Source: Didymodactylos carnosus (Eukaryota; Rotifera; Eurotatoria; Philodinida; Philodinidae). Taken from it: DNA of 57,021 nucleotides. The translations under genes and the position numbers were made by a program. Below are positions 1 to 13,800 of the stretch, piece after piece (the first letter of the stretch is position 1; each line of letters starts with the position of its first letter). The stretch spans positions 1-57,021 of the forward strand of contig CAJNOQ010000284.1 of the NCBI GenBank assembly GCA_905250885.1, written 5' to 3'. The notes under the pieces are model-generated. The model made no database searches, was not told the DNA's origin, and saw only the letters and a list, made by a program, of their open reading frames with translations.

Positions 1-850
1 GTGCAAATTGAAAGATGAAATACATAATGCGAAAGGATTATTAACTTTTCTAAGATAAAACGTTTCAATGGAAGGATACATTGACTCTAAAAGACGCTTC
101 TTCCGTTTTCTGATGAATTATTGTTTAGAGCGTCCACATGATCAGAATTGCATTAGGGAGGCTGGATGCGTTTGGGGTTTCCTGGTTTTTGTCGATATGC
201 GTTAGAGTTTCAGGGTTAGAAGGTTGTTGGTGGCGCGGTGTAACAAATTTTTAGCGTTGGGGAGCCTTTCGTAATTATCTTTTCGGCTGAGAAATAGCCG
301 TAATGGTGCTTTTTGAAAATTATGTTGTTTCTGAGAGATCTTACAAAGACCTTTTAGCTAAGTCTTTACTTTTATGAAGAAGAGTGGGGACATGAATCCC
401 GTAACTTTAGCGTGCTGGAATTTTCCTGATGATGATTTATGATTTTTGATAAATAATGCGTGCGCGGTAAGACGGTTCGTGGAATGGGAAAATTAGCAGG
501 TTAGTAAAAAATAACGTCTGAGTGCCGTTTAGTGGGTTTCGTGTGACAAAAGGTATTTGTATTGAATTTTATGTTTTTACGTTATCATATTAGAAACACC
601 GACATAACAGACTGTACGTACGTGCGTTTATTTCTCTGAATAATATCGCAGGATAAATATTTGTGTTTTGTGCTTTTCCGCTTTCTGGAAAAAACAGTCT
701 TGGTTATGTCCCCCTTTTCCTGTAATTTGTCCAGCTGTACTTTTTTCAGTGGGCATCGCTGATTCTTTATCACACAGCAGTCGTTTACTAGCACTCTGTC
801 TTTCTAAAGTGGTAACATAGCGTCACTATTTCGATTCGTTCACCTTACAG
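1..850. other. Upstream noncoding stretch or intron of the first gene
   Basis: No convincing coding segment was seen on either strand. The stretch ends in a pyrimidine-rich AG (849-850) that works as a splice acceptor for the first recognisable exon at 851. It is therefore most simply part of a long intron whose upstream exon lies outside the window. A short minus-strand open frame at 585-794 has no protein-like features. Confidence 0.5.
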
Positions 851-3800
851 GTTCCTCCGTAGCATCTGGCATGACCAGCGGCGCAACCCACACGGGGACG
901 ATCTACTCCGGAACAACGCACACGGAAAGAACACACGCCGAAACGATCGGCTTTACTGGAACAAGCAGCGTTACTGAATGTTACTTTGAAGATTTGTTTT
1001 TTCATCCTAACTTAATTCAGTCGGTCGAAATTCAGCCGGGTGGTATTATTTCACCTGATGTTTTACGTGATGATAAACCTGGTTTATCGTTTTCTGAGAC
1101 GCGGTACCCTGTGTTATTGATTAAACTAAATGTTGTTGAAGTTTCTTACATTAAACTGATTTCGGTTTCGTCGAAGAATGGTGAATCGAATGTGAATCAG
1201 ATTGAATGTTTATTTTATGATGAAAAAGGTTCTGAAATAAAAAATGCTCTTGGTAATTTGTGGATTGTACAAACGAGTCCAACAGTGACAACTGTAAGAT
1301 CGTGTCGTCTTTATGCACAAATACTTCTATTGAACTTCGGAATATTTCTAGATCGAACAGTTGGTTCCTCCGGGTCCCATCGGCGGTATTGCTTTAAAAA
1401 TAGCGAATACAACGGACGGTTCCTATCCACATAATGTTTCAGTATCGATTATTGGTTGTGTAAGACCTGTTAACGGCTTAACTACAGCATCATCACTGGT
1501 TTCTCCATCACTGACGACACATGCGTTGATAACGGGTACTGAACCACGTGTTTGTGTTAAAGTTCAAGCAATGAATCCGAATATTGGCGTTGTTGATGAC
1601 ATCTATTCGTCACCATTTGTTCAGCACATAGAGCAAATTGTACCTGGAAGAAGCGGTATTAACTTTCCCGAGGGAGCAGCTCATTATTCCGTTCGAATCG
1701 TCTTTCAGCGTGTTGGCAAAATGTTTTTTCTACAAATTCCACCTGAAAGTCATTCAAATGTTCTGCAGTTAGCCGTCGACTTCTATAACTCTCATAATCA
1801 ATCAATAAAAACCATCACATCTCCAGCAAATCGACCGCAATTAGATAATAATCTACAAGTTGAAGACGTTCTCTCAATAGTGATACATTTTTTTGATACA
1901 ACAGATAATAAAAGTCCAAAAAATGTTACTTTAGATGTAATTGGATGTTTCTATGAAAGTAGGTGTGAATCTGGTGTTTTTCTCTCATTTTCTATTTTTA
2001 TCTCAATTTCTTTAGTTGTTCCATTCACAACCACACATCGTTCAACTGCTGTGACTGTTAAACCCTGTCTAATAACCGACGGCATGTCTGATGTTCAACT
2101 AATACCGAATCAAAATATTGTATCTGGTACTAATGTTGTGATCGGATCATTAGTTCGTCCAAATGGTGCCGGTTATACACCAGCATCTATTTCGGATTCA
2201 ATTATTGTTAGACTGACTAATGATCATTCGCAAATACCCGTGGGTGAAATAATAATTAAAGCAGAAAACTTTTTTAGTGTTATAATCAACATCAAAACGT
2301 TAAATAATACAAATGAATGGAAAAAATTCGCTAGAATGATTAAACCGGATACAGTCTTTGATAATCTTTATGCAACTGATATACAATTTGTATTTAGTGA
2401 AGGAACAAAATATATTAATATACAAATTATTGGATGTTTTCCGCCAGGTAATGGTATAATTAGTTTTTTCATAATTGACTTTAAGCTAAACAACGTTGCA
2501 CTTTGCAGTACCGACAACGGCGGTTACACCATCATCGACAATGACAATAACGACACCACGCAATACATTATCAACTTCTCCAATGACTAGTAAAACTCCA
2601 TGTTTAGTGAGCACTTGGAGTAATTGGACAACTTGCTCACCAGAATGTAAACCGGAACGAACCCAATATCGATCGCGAACAGTGATCAACGGTACATCAT
2701 GTTCAGAGCCATTGGACGACTCTAGACCATGTGGTGATATTTCATGCCGAATATGTACGTTAACACTAGAACAATATATCAAAACCATTAAGAAAAATCC
2801 ACCAAGCAATGGTAAAAAAGGGTTTATTATTCTAACATTTTCTTCTACTGTGTTGATAATTTAGATATTGTTGGGTATATGATAAACTCGACAACAGCTC
2901 AAAAAACAAATATTGAAGTACGAATTGGCGATGTAGTCGATCGAAGTGGTGTTATATACATAAATAATTGCACAGATTTAATTTGTGATGCAACTGGACT
3001 GAAGAAAGTCGGCGTTCCATGCCAAGGTAGCTAATAAGAACTTCACGTCTCGTGGTCTTTCCATAATAATAATTTTATTTTTGCAGAAGAATGCAGATAT
3101 TATCCATGGAGTGACTGGACTGTGTGTGATGCACAATGTGGTCAAATGGGAAATCGTACTCGAACGAAGAAAATTGTTTCATATGATAATGCGCTGTGTG
3201 CAAATGTTACCTTAGAAATAATGCCGTGTGTTGGCCATCCTTGTACTTGCGTACAAGGATTTAATTGTACGTGTAATCTAACAGAATGGGTTCAATGGTC
3301 AACATGTTCACAAACATGCGGCGGTGGTCAACGTGAACGAACGAGAGAACGTCAGACAATAAACGCTCCAGATTGTACGCCAACAAACTTACGTGAAGTA
3401 CAACCGTGCAATATTGATTGTTGCAAAGTAGACGGAGCATTCTCGCCGTGGACTGATTGGTCTCCATGTTCAAAATCATGCGATTATGGAATACAAGAAA
3501 GAACGAGAAAATGTAATAATCCAAAACCATCATGTAAAGGCTTACCATGCGAGGGATGTACCCATGAAAAAAAACCATGCAGTGTCTATCCGTGTGGTAA
3601 GTGGAAGATGCCGATTTCCTTTACACCGTTTTATTTTTTATGTGTCGTAATTAACATGCTTGGGTTTTAGAAGCTAATTGCACAAATGGTAAAGTATGGA
3701 ACCCATGTTCTAATGATTGTGATAAAACGTGTGATACATTGGCATGCAATCAACAATGTCGAAAACCAGAAAAATGTTTACCAGGTTGTGTCTGTCCGGA

Positions 3801-5380
3801 CAATCAAGTTTTGGGTCCAAATGGCCAGTGTGTGGACAAAGCAGATTGTCCATGTAAAACAGAAAATGGTACTTTAGTCAATGGAGAGAGTGATATTCGT
3901 GATTCATGCACTACATGGTAAGTTATTGTATACTTTCTCTCTACGTGATGGTTACTTTCTGAACAGAATATTTTTGCATATCGTTCAATTTCTTATCTTA
4001 GGGCTTGTAAAAATGGATGCTTAAAGAAGACAGATCATAACTGTACGAAGTGTGAATGGAGTCCATGGAGTCCATTCACCGACTGTTCAGATACTTGTAA
4101 CGGCACACAAACACGATATCGAACATACGACGGCGTAAATTGTAACAAGCAAACTCAAGAAAATCTTCGAAATTGTTCATCTAATTGTACCGTGGTTTGT
4201 CATAGTCAGAATGGAACAGTTTATCAAGTCGGTGATCAAGTGGATGAAACTGTTTGTAATCGATCGTACGTATTTATTCCCGAGTTTTGTATAAAACTTG
4301 AACCTTTATTCTCTCTGAATTTTAGGATTTGTCGAGAAAATGGTCATATTGAACATATTCCCATTCCCGGTTCACGTCGTGATGGTCGGTGGAATTTGTG
4401 GTCACCATGGTCAGAATGTAGTCAGACATGTAATGGTACACGACAGCGTTATCGCCTATGTTCGTCACCTACACCAGAATGTGACGGTATACAATGTAAA
4501 AAATTGAGCCATACAAAAACAAAACATGTTACAGCAATAAATGGTACGAGAATATTGCGAGAAAGAGAACAAGAAGCTTGTGGAAAATTATGTTATGCAT
4601 CAACAACTGTGTCACCTCAATATACTACCACACCACATATTGAATGTTATATGCCCGGTGGAAATTTAACAAAAATTCCGGTAGGTCGAGTTTTATAAAG
4701 ATATATCTATTAATCACTATGAATATCTTCTTCACCTCTTGTAGTCAAATACTGTTTTTACAAATCCTGATAATGAATGTGAAGTATGCATCTGTACAAG
4801 AGGCACCGTACATTGTACATCGACCTGTTCGGACAATGAGCAAACATGTTTAGAAAAACAAAAAAAGGATCAAGATTATCGATACACATGGATCCCAGCA
4901 ACCGCTGGACAATGTTGTGGTGTATGTAACAAAACGCAAAGTACGTAGAGTTTTTTTCTGTTCAGCAAATTTGTGGCCAGTGTTACCCCCAAGACTAGGT
5001 TTGAATGTTATTTCCACTATTTGTATGATGAGTGGCATGAAGTTTACATTTCTTTTTTATATTCAGTTGAATCAAAATGTCGTGTTGAAACATTGCCTGA
5101 TGAGTATGTACAAGCTGGTAACTGCACTTCCATTGCAAAAATTGGACGGGAAGAATGTGCTGGTGGTTGTGATTCAAAAGCTAGTAATCAACTTCAGTTA
5201 GGCAATGTACTGTATGCACTGGGTAGTACGCAATGTAAATGCTGTGCGCCTGCGACGACCTACAAGGAGCCAGTAAAAATGGAATGTACAGCTATTGGAT
5301 CAAAATATATAACATCAGCAACGTACACCAGAATCCGCTCTTGTAGTTGTCATGTATGCACGGATAGAACAGAGAGATAA
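851..5380 (+). CDS. SCO-spondin/mucin-like secreted modular protein (5' partial)
   Basis: Eleven exons: 851-1293, 1352-1958, 2016-2447, 2509-2811, 2865-3026, 3087-3596, 3671-3917, 4002-4265, 4326-4680, 4745-4940, 5067-5380. They join in frame to 1276 codons plus stop. Order: Ser/Thr-rich lead; three copies of a ~130-residue module each ending in a (I/V)IGC motif (about 976-1460, 1540-1958, 2050-2447); Thr/Pro linker; about six TSP1 repeats with WSxW-type cores (WSNWTTC, WSDWTVC, WVQWSTC, WTDWSPC, a diverged one near 4050, WSPWSEC); a Cys-rich TIL domain (3671-3860) with the LPGCVCP signature; VWC-like segments; and a C-terminal cystine-knot domain (5067-5365). This architecture is that of SCO-spondin, hemocytin and gel-forming mucins, which are extracellular and disulfide-linked. 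The start codon and signal peptide lie upstream, because the frame is open across 851 without a leader. The ATG at 871 is internal. Function is inferred from domains only. Confidence 0.85.
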
Positions 5381-5385
5381 ATAAA
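5380..5385 (+). promoter_or_regulatory. Polyadenylation signal AATAAA
   Basis: An AATAAA hexamer starts on the last base of the stop codon of the SCO-spondin-like gene. Two further copies follow near 5461 and 5477, and these are better placed for a normal 3' UTR. Confidence 0.45.
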
Positions 5386-7735
5386 ACAGCTCTTTAATAA
5401 TTTTTGTGTTTTTTTCTTCTGTGATCGACAAATGTATGTTTTTTTTAAGATAAAAATGTAAATAAAATATTTGCAAATAAATAATCTTGTGTTAAATATG
5501 GCAGAGTTGTAGATTTTCATTTTTCATGTTTATCAGGTATGAGTAGCTATCGAAACGTTAATGTCCTCTGCAATCATTCATCAAAACAAAGAGATCGTTG
5601 ATGCAGTATAAATCAGAAGATTTTATATCGCGTTCAGCAGAATGTTCTTTTTTATGATATCCATGGTCAGAATTATACTTGAATTCGGTCAAATCTTTGG
5701 TGCCTTACCATATACAAACCCTCTTTTTTCAATCTCTTTGAATAGATCGTTCATACTATTTCATCTTCTTAAATTTTAAAGTGTTCACAGGATGGTAGGT
5801 ATCAGTAATATGAGTGAAAACTGATTTTTGTATACGTAAAAATATTTGGTTATAGGCATAACTGTAAAATCCTGTTCCTGACATCAGAGAATCTTGTTTA
5901 AATTTGACAGTACAATTTGGTAAAATTTTGTATATGTATATGATAAGTACGACTTCCATCGTCATCACTAATTAGTTTGATATTTCGTATTATCCCAAAG
6001 GTAGTGAATGACCAGCAAGATTTTTTAACTATTTGGCGGCTAACTGCGTAGTGGGTGGAATATGTTTTGCTAGTTTACCGCATAATTAGTTTACCGCATA
6101 ATTCTTCGTTGAATGTGCGATATTGTACAAAACATTTTAGTATAATACAGATACCGATGGCAATGGCGATTAGTTAATAAAAGAACATTCGATTAGCCGA
6201 ATGTGAAGAAAAGAAAATAGCATTTTGCATTTGGACTCGTAATAGACCATAAACATATACTTCCTAAAGCGCTGTATACTTTCTTTGGCATTAGCAAGAA
6301 TAACGGTTATAGTTAATCATTTATTAATAAATGACCTTACTGTATCTGTGAGGTATTCATCACCATGCGAGAGAAAGCATACAGAATTCTGTTTAGTTTA
6401 CAGGTTTGAATTTTATGTTTTGTTCTTTTCTATGTGTGCAGACAAATAACAGAAGTCAGTTTGATCGAGTGTATTGTATTGTATCTACATAAACAATAAA
6501 TGAATGAATCAGTTTATTTGTTAGGGTTCTTTCTTTTCACACACAATCGATGATCGACAATATTTAGATTCATACCATAGTCTCTCTAGCGATGTTAAAC
6601 ATGCAATATGATGTATGTATGTATATGACCGTGTTATTGGATGAAAATATCAAATATATGGGAGAGCGAACAATCTCATATTTTTAATCTGAGAATCCAT
6701 TTCATTGCCCGAAAAGTAAGAATAAATGAAAAATTGATTTGGAACAGTTTAGATAAGTTGAGAGAAAGACTAGGATAGAACAGAAGGAAAGCAAAGCACA
6801 AAACAACACAGTTATTGGAATTAAACACTAAAGCATAAAGTTTACCTTTGGACTAAATTATACTAATGATACTGTAATGCGCGCTAATATGTGTTAAAAA
6901 CAAAAATTAATCTAACGAGCACGCACGAGCTTATTGCGAGTAAATACGTTCAAACGCATTATTTGTGAAATTACATTGGACTTGAAAAATCTAGGACTTA
7001 ATTCTAACGCCTTCGAAAATACTCTTATAAAAAGCAATAAAAACAAAGTTCTAACTCGTCACTCAGACGCTCCAAGGCGTTAGTTAGTCGGCCTAACCTG
7101 TGAAATTAAACATTAAGTAAGCGGTAGCAATCAATGAACCGTATATTGTTGAAGCGCCCATGAAGACGGAACTGCTAAAGGTCGTTTTTCCTCACAGTCT
7201 CGTTCATGCGGCTCTGATGTGACTTCCACGTGCATACCCATTGGCATATTGCAGATGCATGAGGGATACTTATTCTTCTGAAGACGCAATGTCATTACAT
7301 AAACGATACTTTTTCGTCATAAACACACTACCAAAGTCGCATGTTTTTTTTAAAGTGTAGTCAAATTACCTTGGAATCTACTGATGGAAAATGTTGTCCT
7401 ACCAAATTATCTTATTTTCGAAGTAGTAAAAGTGAATCTTCTATTTGTAGTTTTCGAACTGCATCAAATATCTACTACAAAAGCTAAAAGTTGAGTAAGT
7501 TTCAGAACAACATAATATCCTTCTCCTAACGATAATAGTTCCGACATATTGACGCTTATGTTTCTGGAATGCTACAACTAAATTTAATATTCTATAGTAA
7601 GAAAATTTTATAATTACATACGCAGCTTTACACATTACATTGTATATTGTGTGTTTCATGGTGGCATTCAATTTCTTATCTACATAGTTTATTGTGACAT
7701 AAGCAAACAGTCTAAATTACTGTTAGAGTTACAAA
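5386..7735. other. Intergenic, no gene seen
   Basis: This AT-rich stretch lies between the convergent SCO-spondin-like (+) and DGAT1-like (-) genes. Short open frames (5756-5968 and 7441-7671, minus) have no recognisable motif and biased, low-complexity composition. No RNA gene or repeat was identified. Confidence 0.5.
7688..7693 (-). promoter_or_regulatory. Polyadenylation signal AATAAA for DGAT1-like gene
   Basis: TTTATT on the plus strand (AATAAA on the coding strand) lies about 43 bp past the DGAT1-like stop codon, a usual distance. Confidence 0.5.
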
Positions 7736-10700
7736 TTAATTTTGTTGAACGTAATCTTTGTAATAATAATCTTGTAGATATAAAATGATAGCAATTGGCT
7801 GTAATAATATTAGCGAAATCCACACAGCTATATTACCATAACGTGCTTCACGATTCATATATTTAACAATGAAAGCCATTGGTACTTGAACTAATATGGC
7901 AATGAAACTCCATATACGAAACATTCGCAATGGAACACTTATCAGATACTCGTGGAAAAAAGCACTTATTAAAAAAACGAAAAATGATGCCATTGCTTTC
8001 GATAGGCCATAGTCTTTGATCAAAGGTTTATAAATATGACGTTTACACCAGGTGTGAACAGGAATATTCCATTTCTTCCAAAAATCCGCTATATCTTCGG
8101 CATTCCACCAGTCACTAAAAGATAGATAATTTTCTTTCTAAAAATAAGTATTGTGTGAGAAATTTACCGCAATGTTTAGCGTCGTTTTGAGATATACTAG
8201 CATTTTCTAGCTTAGCAAACAATAACTCTACACTATTTTTCCCACCAATTTGTAGAGAAAACTTCGGAGTTTATGCTTCAGAAATTTTTCCGAAATTGAA
8301 GCTTTTAATAAAACAAATTTGTAAAGTATTTCGGGTTTTTTGTCTCGTTTATAAAGTTTCAATAAATACTTCAGTTTTTAATATGAAGAGTTGGTTCTGG
8401 CGTAGCTCGATCAAGGGCATTAAATTGTATACGGAAAAAACGTTTTATCATTCACATGTAAAGGTTGACTCAAAAATTTAACTTTTACCTTCTTGATGGA
8501 ATTTTAGAGCTAAAAGAATTTTAAAAAAGTCTTGCGGCTAGTTTGTCTCTCAAGACAGCTTTGCTCAAAAGCTTTTGCCAAAGGCAATCAAAAAATTCTT
8601 TTTTTTGATTTTTTAATTAAATTTACGATTGAAATTATAAAATTTCATATTTTTCAGTTTTGAAAGCCAAAAAAAGAAAATTTTGAAACTGCTCTTGTGA
8701 GCACTTCAGAACCCCATCTTGAACAACTGCTGTATTCAAAGTTTTGCTTCACGCGAAACTATGGTAAGGTGCTGCGAAAGAACATTCTTTGAACCCAAAA
8801 TTAGCGAACTTTTTAAGTCTTGAATTTTTCCACTAATTTCACGATCTGTACTGGATGCTTTGAAGTATCCATTCAAAGCATCCATTCAGCATTGTTTCGC
8901 TAACAAAAAAATTAATTACTTAAAAAAATGCTGTTAAGTTTTTTCCTTAGCGTTAGAAAACTAGGCTTTTTGAGCAATCAAAAGAAAAACTTATCGATTT
9001 ACGCAAGAACTAAGTTCTTATGATGAATAGAGAACGGACAGGTATTTTCTAAATAATAAATCCTTGCTTGAGATGTTAACAACATTTTTTTCCCAGAAAA
9101 TAATGTTAGTAAGCCGAAAAAGCTAGAACTCGAATAGTCTATGTCATACATTACCTGTAAAAGTGTCGGTCATCAAATTGTAATAGATCAGCTACAACAT
9201 TTAAACATGAATGGAATATGAGATAAAAAAATATTAACCAAATTAAATGATTTGCTATGGCTAAACGTAATAAATGTTCAATAATTGTAAATGTACTTAA
9301 TTCATTCAACGGACGATCGATTGAACGTAAAATAGGTAATGTCCATTGTTGAATGAGAATATATTCTAAAGATGATAAGAATAATATTTCACATAAGCGA
9401 CGCACAAGAGAGTTTTTATGAATTCCTGTTGTACGAGGATAATTCAGTTCATAACACAGCGTAGGAGCAAATAAAAAATAGTATAAATCTTTTAGTGATA
9501 AATTGTCAGGATATTTGACAAGAATTGTAGACGATTTTTCAGTCACATAATCGTTGAGAGATTCTTCGAATATATCAGTTTCTAAATGTAAGATATAATT
9601 AGACTGCGTGATTCTACAAGAAACAAATTAAAACAACCTTTTGCTATCAGATCTATACATCGATTGATTATCAGTAATCGATTAGCATCCATGCACAATT
9701 TTAAAGATATCAGTTGTACTGTTAAATCATTCTAATGACAGTAAAAACGCTGAAAAATCACTTCGAGTTCTTTCTTACGAATCTGCCTACTGACATAATC
9801 TGCTCAATTCTGCCATCAGACTGTATAATTGGAAGCGGATGATACTGCAGCGTGAGAGCAAGAATTATGCTGCATTCTAGAATTTCCACGGAAGTATGAT
9901 ACTAGACACCACTCATGTTCGAATGAAGATTTTCGACAAATTATTTTCCATTGTTCTCCTTTCTCTCACAAAACGGTTAATCTTTGTAGCTTTCCGAAAA
10001 GTTTGTATGTATTTAGTGAGTATGTATGGAGAGCTCAAACAACTGAGTGAAACAACTGCGCTGGACTACCTGTCTGACAAGAGCTATAGTTGATGATTAA
10101 TAACGAGATGGGGGTCATGTTAGAAGTTTGTCAGTTGTAAAGAAACTTGAAATTAACGGAACAGCCTGGTAGTCACAAAATGGGATACTCTTCTTCCTTT
10201 GACACTAAAATATTATCTTGGAACATTTACTGATATGAGTTCCTTTGAATATATAGTAATTTTGTTTCATATTATTTTGAACTTTAAGACATGAGTCTAT
10301 TTTCTCATAAAGTTAGCTATTTTATCTGAAAAGGCTCCAATCAGTATTAGTAACCATCATATGCGTACAAACATTCGACATCGAATACTTACTTTTTCCT
10401 TTGTTGTCATTAATCCATTGCATTCGACATAGACAGTTTATATGAATATACGATATTAATTTTAGAAATACGATCGAGTATATTGAGACAGCAAGAAAAG
10501 TTCCAATTGGATTTGGTTTTCTTATTTCAATGTAAATAACGGGAAATATCAGTAACATGAACAAATTAATTAGTTGTGATAGAGTTGATTTCACTTTTAC
10601 TTCTAAATAGTATGTAATAAAAATAAATATATTCACGAGCAAAATTAATATAAAAGCTGACCATTGCGTTGGATCTTTTAGAAATATAATGGGTAAATCT

Positions 10701-10873
10701 AATTGTACTAATAGGCCATATTTTAATAAATTTTCTAAAACAAGACGTCCACCACCCATTGCCAATAAAATATAGACAAGATTTAATAATCCTCGATAAT
10801 TATTGTAGCCGCTAGATGACGATAATAATGATGATCGAGAGGAATGACACGGTAGATCAATACGTTCAGACAT
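7736..10873 (-). CDS. DGAT1: Diacylglycerol O-acyltransferase 1 (MBOAT family)
   Basis: Three exons read right to left: 10873-10393, 9581-9155, 8114-7736, giving 428 codons plus stop in one continuous frame. The enzyme makes triacylglycerol from diacylglycerol and acyl-CoA in the endoplasmic reticulum. The N-terminal part has SSGYNNYRGLLN and RLVLENLLKYG, close to animal DGAT1. The middle has YPDNLSLKDLYYFLFAPTLC and NHLIWLIFFYLIFHSCLN. FYSDWWN at residues 301-307 fits the FYxDWWN signature. The catalytic histidine is H357 in FFHEYLISVPLRMF. Several hydrophobic membrane segments are visible. It is slightly shorter than human DGAT1 (488 aa), mostly at the N terminus. The match to DGAT1 is closer than to sterol acyltransferases. 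Both introns are long (811 and 1040 bp), unlike the tiny introns of the neighbour at the left. The start at 10873 is the first ATG of the open frame. Confidence 0.95.
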
Positions 10874-13800
10874 TTTTTACGAATTTAGTACATAATTACA
10901 TTTATCCATAAAAAGTCTATATATGGAGAAAAAGAAAAAAGACACGGTAAATAAACTAAAATCACATCGTTCTACAACGACAAAAGCAGCACAGTAATGA
11001 AAAGTAGAAATGAATATACAGTCAAATTAATACTGAATGAACAACTGTACAATGAATGAGTAGGCATTGTACGATTATTTTGACTATTTATAATTCAAGA
11101 TAAAGTTAAATAAATGGTTCACAAGTCACCTTGACAATAATCACTTTGTAACCATAAACTATACATTCTATACTCTTTTTTGTTTTTTCACAGTCATTAA
11201 CACTCTTGTTGTGATTTCTATAGTTAGACAAAAAAATTAACACCTGTTTGTTTACGAATAGAAAATTCAACTTATGTAAATATATTGTCTGTGCATAAGT
11301 ATGAAGTTTAACTTGAATGAATAATCTTTTGCGCTTATCTTTATCAATCATAGAATGTTTAAATTAGGAGACGAAAAATTAGTATTTCTATAGATACACT
11401 ATCTTTATGAGCTTTGTTGGAAACATACCGCTATCAGATTATACTCTGCTATGAAAATTCGCATCATCTTTTTAGATTCAGTTGTAAATAAATAGATTTT
11501 TTTCTCACATGGTATAATCTACAATTGTTTTCAATTCCAGCTCGTATACTTGAGCAGTTGAGATATGCTAGAGTAGTTGATAGCTCCTTTTGAATTCTTT
11601 ACTGTAACAGAGTGTAGAAAATGGATTATATGACTTAATTTTAATATCAAGGAGGTAAGAGAGAGAGTCTAAATAATTTAAATTGACTAAAACAAAATCT
11701 TTTTAGAAATTTAATTTAGCTTCGTTTGTCCAATTAGTGAGCCAATTGATATCCTTTATTATGATCATATGTTTGATTATTATAGCGTTTATTATAGAAC
11801 TTTAAAACATTTTCAAAAAATTATAGTACTTGTTATCATTTGACAAGATTTCATTTCACAACTTTCGAATACAGTTTAAAATTATATCCATCTTGATACA
11901 ATCTAGTAAATTTGCTCATATTCGACTAATCGTATATCAATAATGTGGCAAAATGTTGAATTACTCAATGTTATATTATAAGAAATCTATAATCTATGGA
12001 CCTATGAATGATTAAAGGTACTCGAAACGTTATATAACAGTCTTTATATGAATATTTAACATTTACTAATCAATTGTCTCAAACCGTTCTTCTCGTCTAA
12101 TAGCACAGTCTTAAAGAAGATATTTTATCACTCTCATAACAAAAGGAAATTGTTTAATCGCATAACTTTTCTTATTTTAAACAAATAATTCTTTTGTTTT
12201 TTTCAAGCCCTTTAAGATTCTTTAATTAATTATATCGATTGATGAAAGAAGAAGAGAAAGAATTGATGTCTTCGATTTTATATCAGTGACAAGAAAAAAA
12301 AAAGAAGAAGAAAAAAAAGTCTCTCTTTTGTAAAGTAGTTTTTGTTTTTTAATTCATGATTTCAAATTTGCAAAATTATTAACATTTTACTACAACATTT
12401 TCCGCTGTATCAAAGCTCATCAATAACAACTCATTGCCTGTTTCTACCCTGTCAAAATATTTGGTAAGAATAAGACTACATGATTTATTTTTATCTAAAA
12501 ATAATATGATCGTGTGAAAGTTGAAGTGGCATGTTGTGCATGCATCATCATTGGAATACAAATATTACGGAAAAATATAAAAACAATCTTGACGATCGGT
12601 AAGGAAGCGTGTCCATGATCAATACACAAAGACGGACTATTTATTGTATGCTAAATAAAGTCTGATTGGAACGGATAGTAAGAACGAAATCAATTTTAAC
12701 TGAAATTGTAATACAGGGCAAATGATTCAAAAAAAAGGTTCTTTTTTTTTTGTTTTTTAGATAATTCGCTTTCTCCAATTATTAATATATATTACGTAAA
12801 TTCATTATTTCTCTTCTTTTTCTTTTCTTTTTGTTTATTGTGACTTGTTTATCTAATATACATGCAATACTCTTCATGAGTAGGGATATTTTTCTTTAAA
12901 CACTTCCCACACAAAAATATATCTATACATTTGACCCATCATATTAAATCTCATCAACATTTTTTTAAGTGACCGGGTAACAATTGTTTGGAAAGAAAGG
13001 TGATAGAAGTATTTTTCAGATAAGACTGGGTTGTGTTTCACTTAAAAATAAAACAAATTTAATCTCGACGAGAGGTTTTGAGATAGAAAAAGAGATGATT
13101 GACTGTGTTAAAATAATAGCCAAGTTGCCAAGTAATTTGAGCTTGATCGCACATAAATGTCATAATAAATCAGCATTATTAGCAAAGGTTTTTCTTTTTT
13201 AAGTGTGGCAATTGTCACGGAGAGACTCTAATTAAAAGGTAAAAAAAATGAGCGAAAAGACATAAATCTGTAGAATCTAGTATCAAATTTTTAGAAGAAT
13301 CCGCTAATTTATTTTTTTACTTCAGTTGTGTTGAATGTAAGTTTTTAATATTTTCCTATGTTTTAATGAATAATCTCGCAAAAAATTCTGTCTTTTTATC
13401 ATCACGCATATGGTAACACCATTTCTCTTCTCAATCTATTAGTATTAAAGAGAGTTTTGTTAAAAAATTTCGTTTCTATTTAAAAATTTTCCAATATAAA
13501 ATACTGGATCTTCAAGTACCGTGTGAAGACGTTACAGATTGCCATAAGCTACATTTTATTTATAGCGGGTTTGTTATGTATTTTTCTTTGTATTAATAAG
13601 TTCCTTCTCGTATACTATTTTCGAAAAGCAATTCGTGTTTTTTTTGTCATAAGGATGTGCAATAAATATAGTTTATTACTTTGATAGTGAATAATTACTA
13701 GTTGTAGGACTATAAGAGATTGAAAAACACGAATCACAATGACTTTATGTATTATCTGATTCAGGTTTGTAGATAGACTTATTTCTATTTGATAGTCAGC

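Noticed and set aside
585..794. 69-residue minus-strand open frame
   Set aside because: No motif, no splice partner, composition of random AT-rich DNA.
2486..2809. Minus-strand frame of 107 residues opposite the SCO-spondin-like exons
   Set aside because: Antisense shadow of a confidently coding, spliced plus-strand region.
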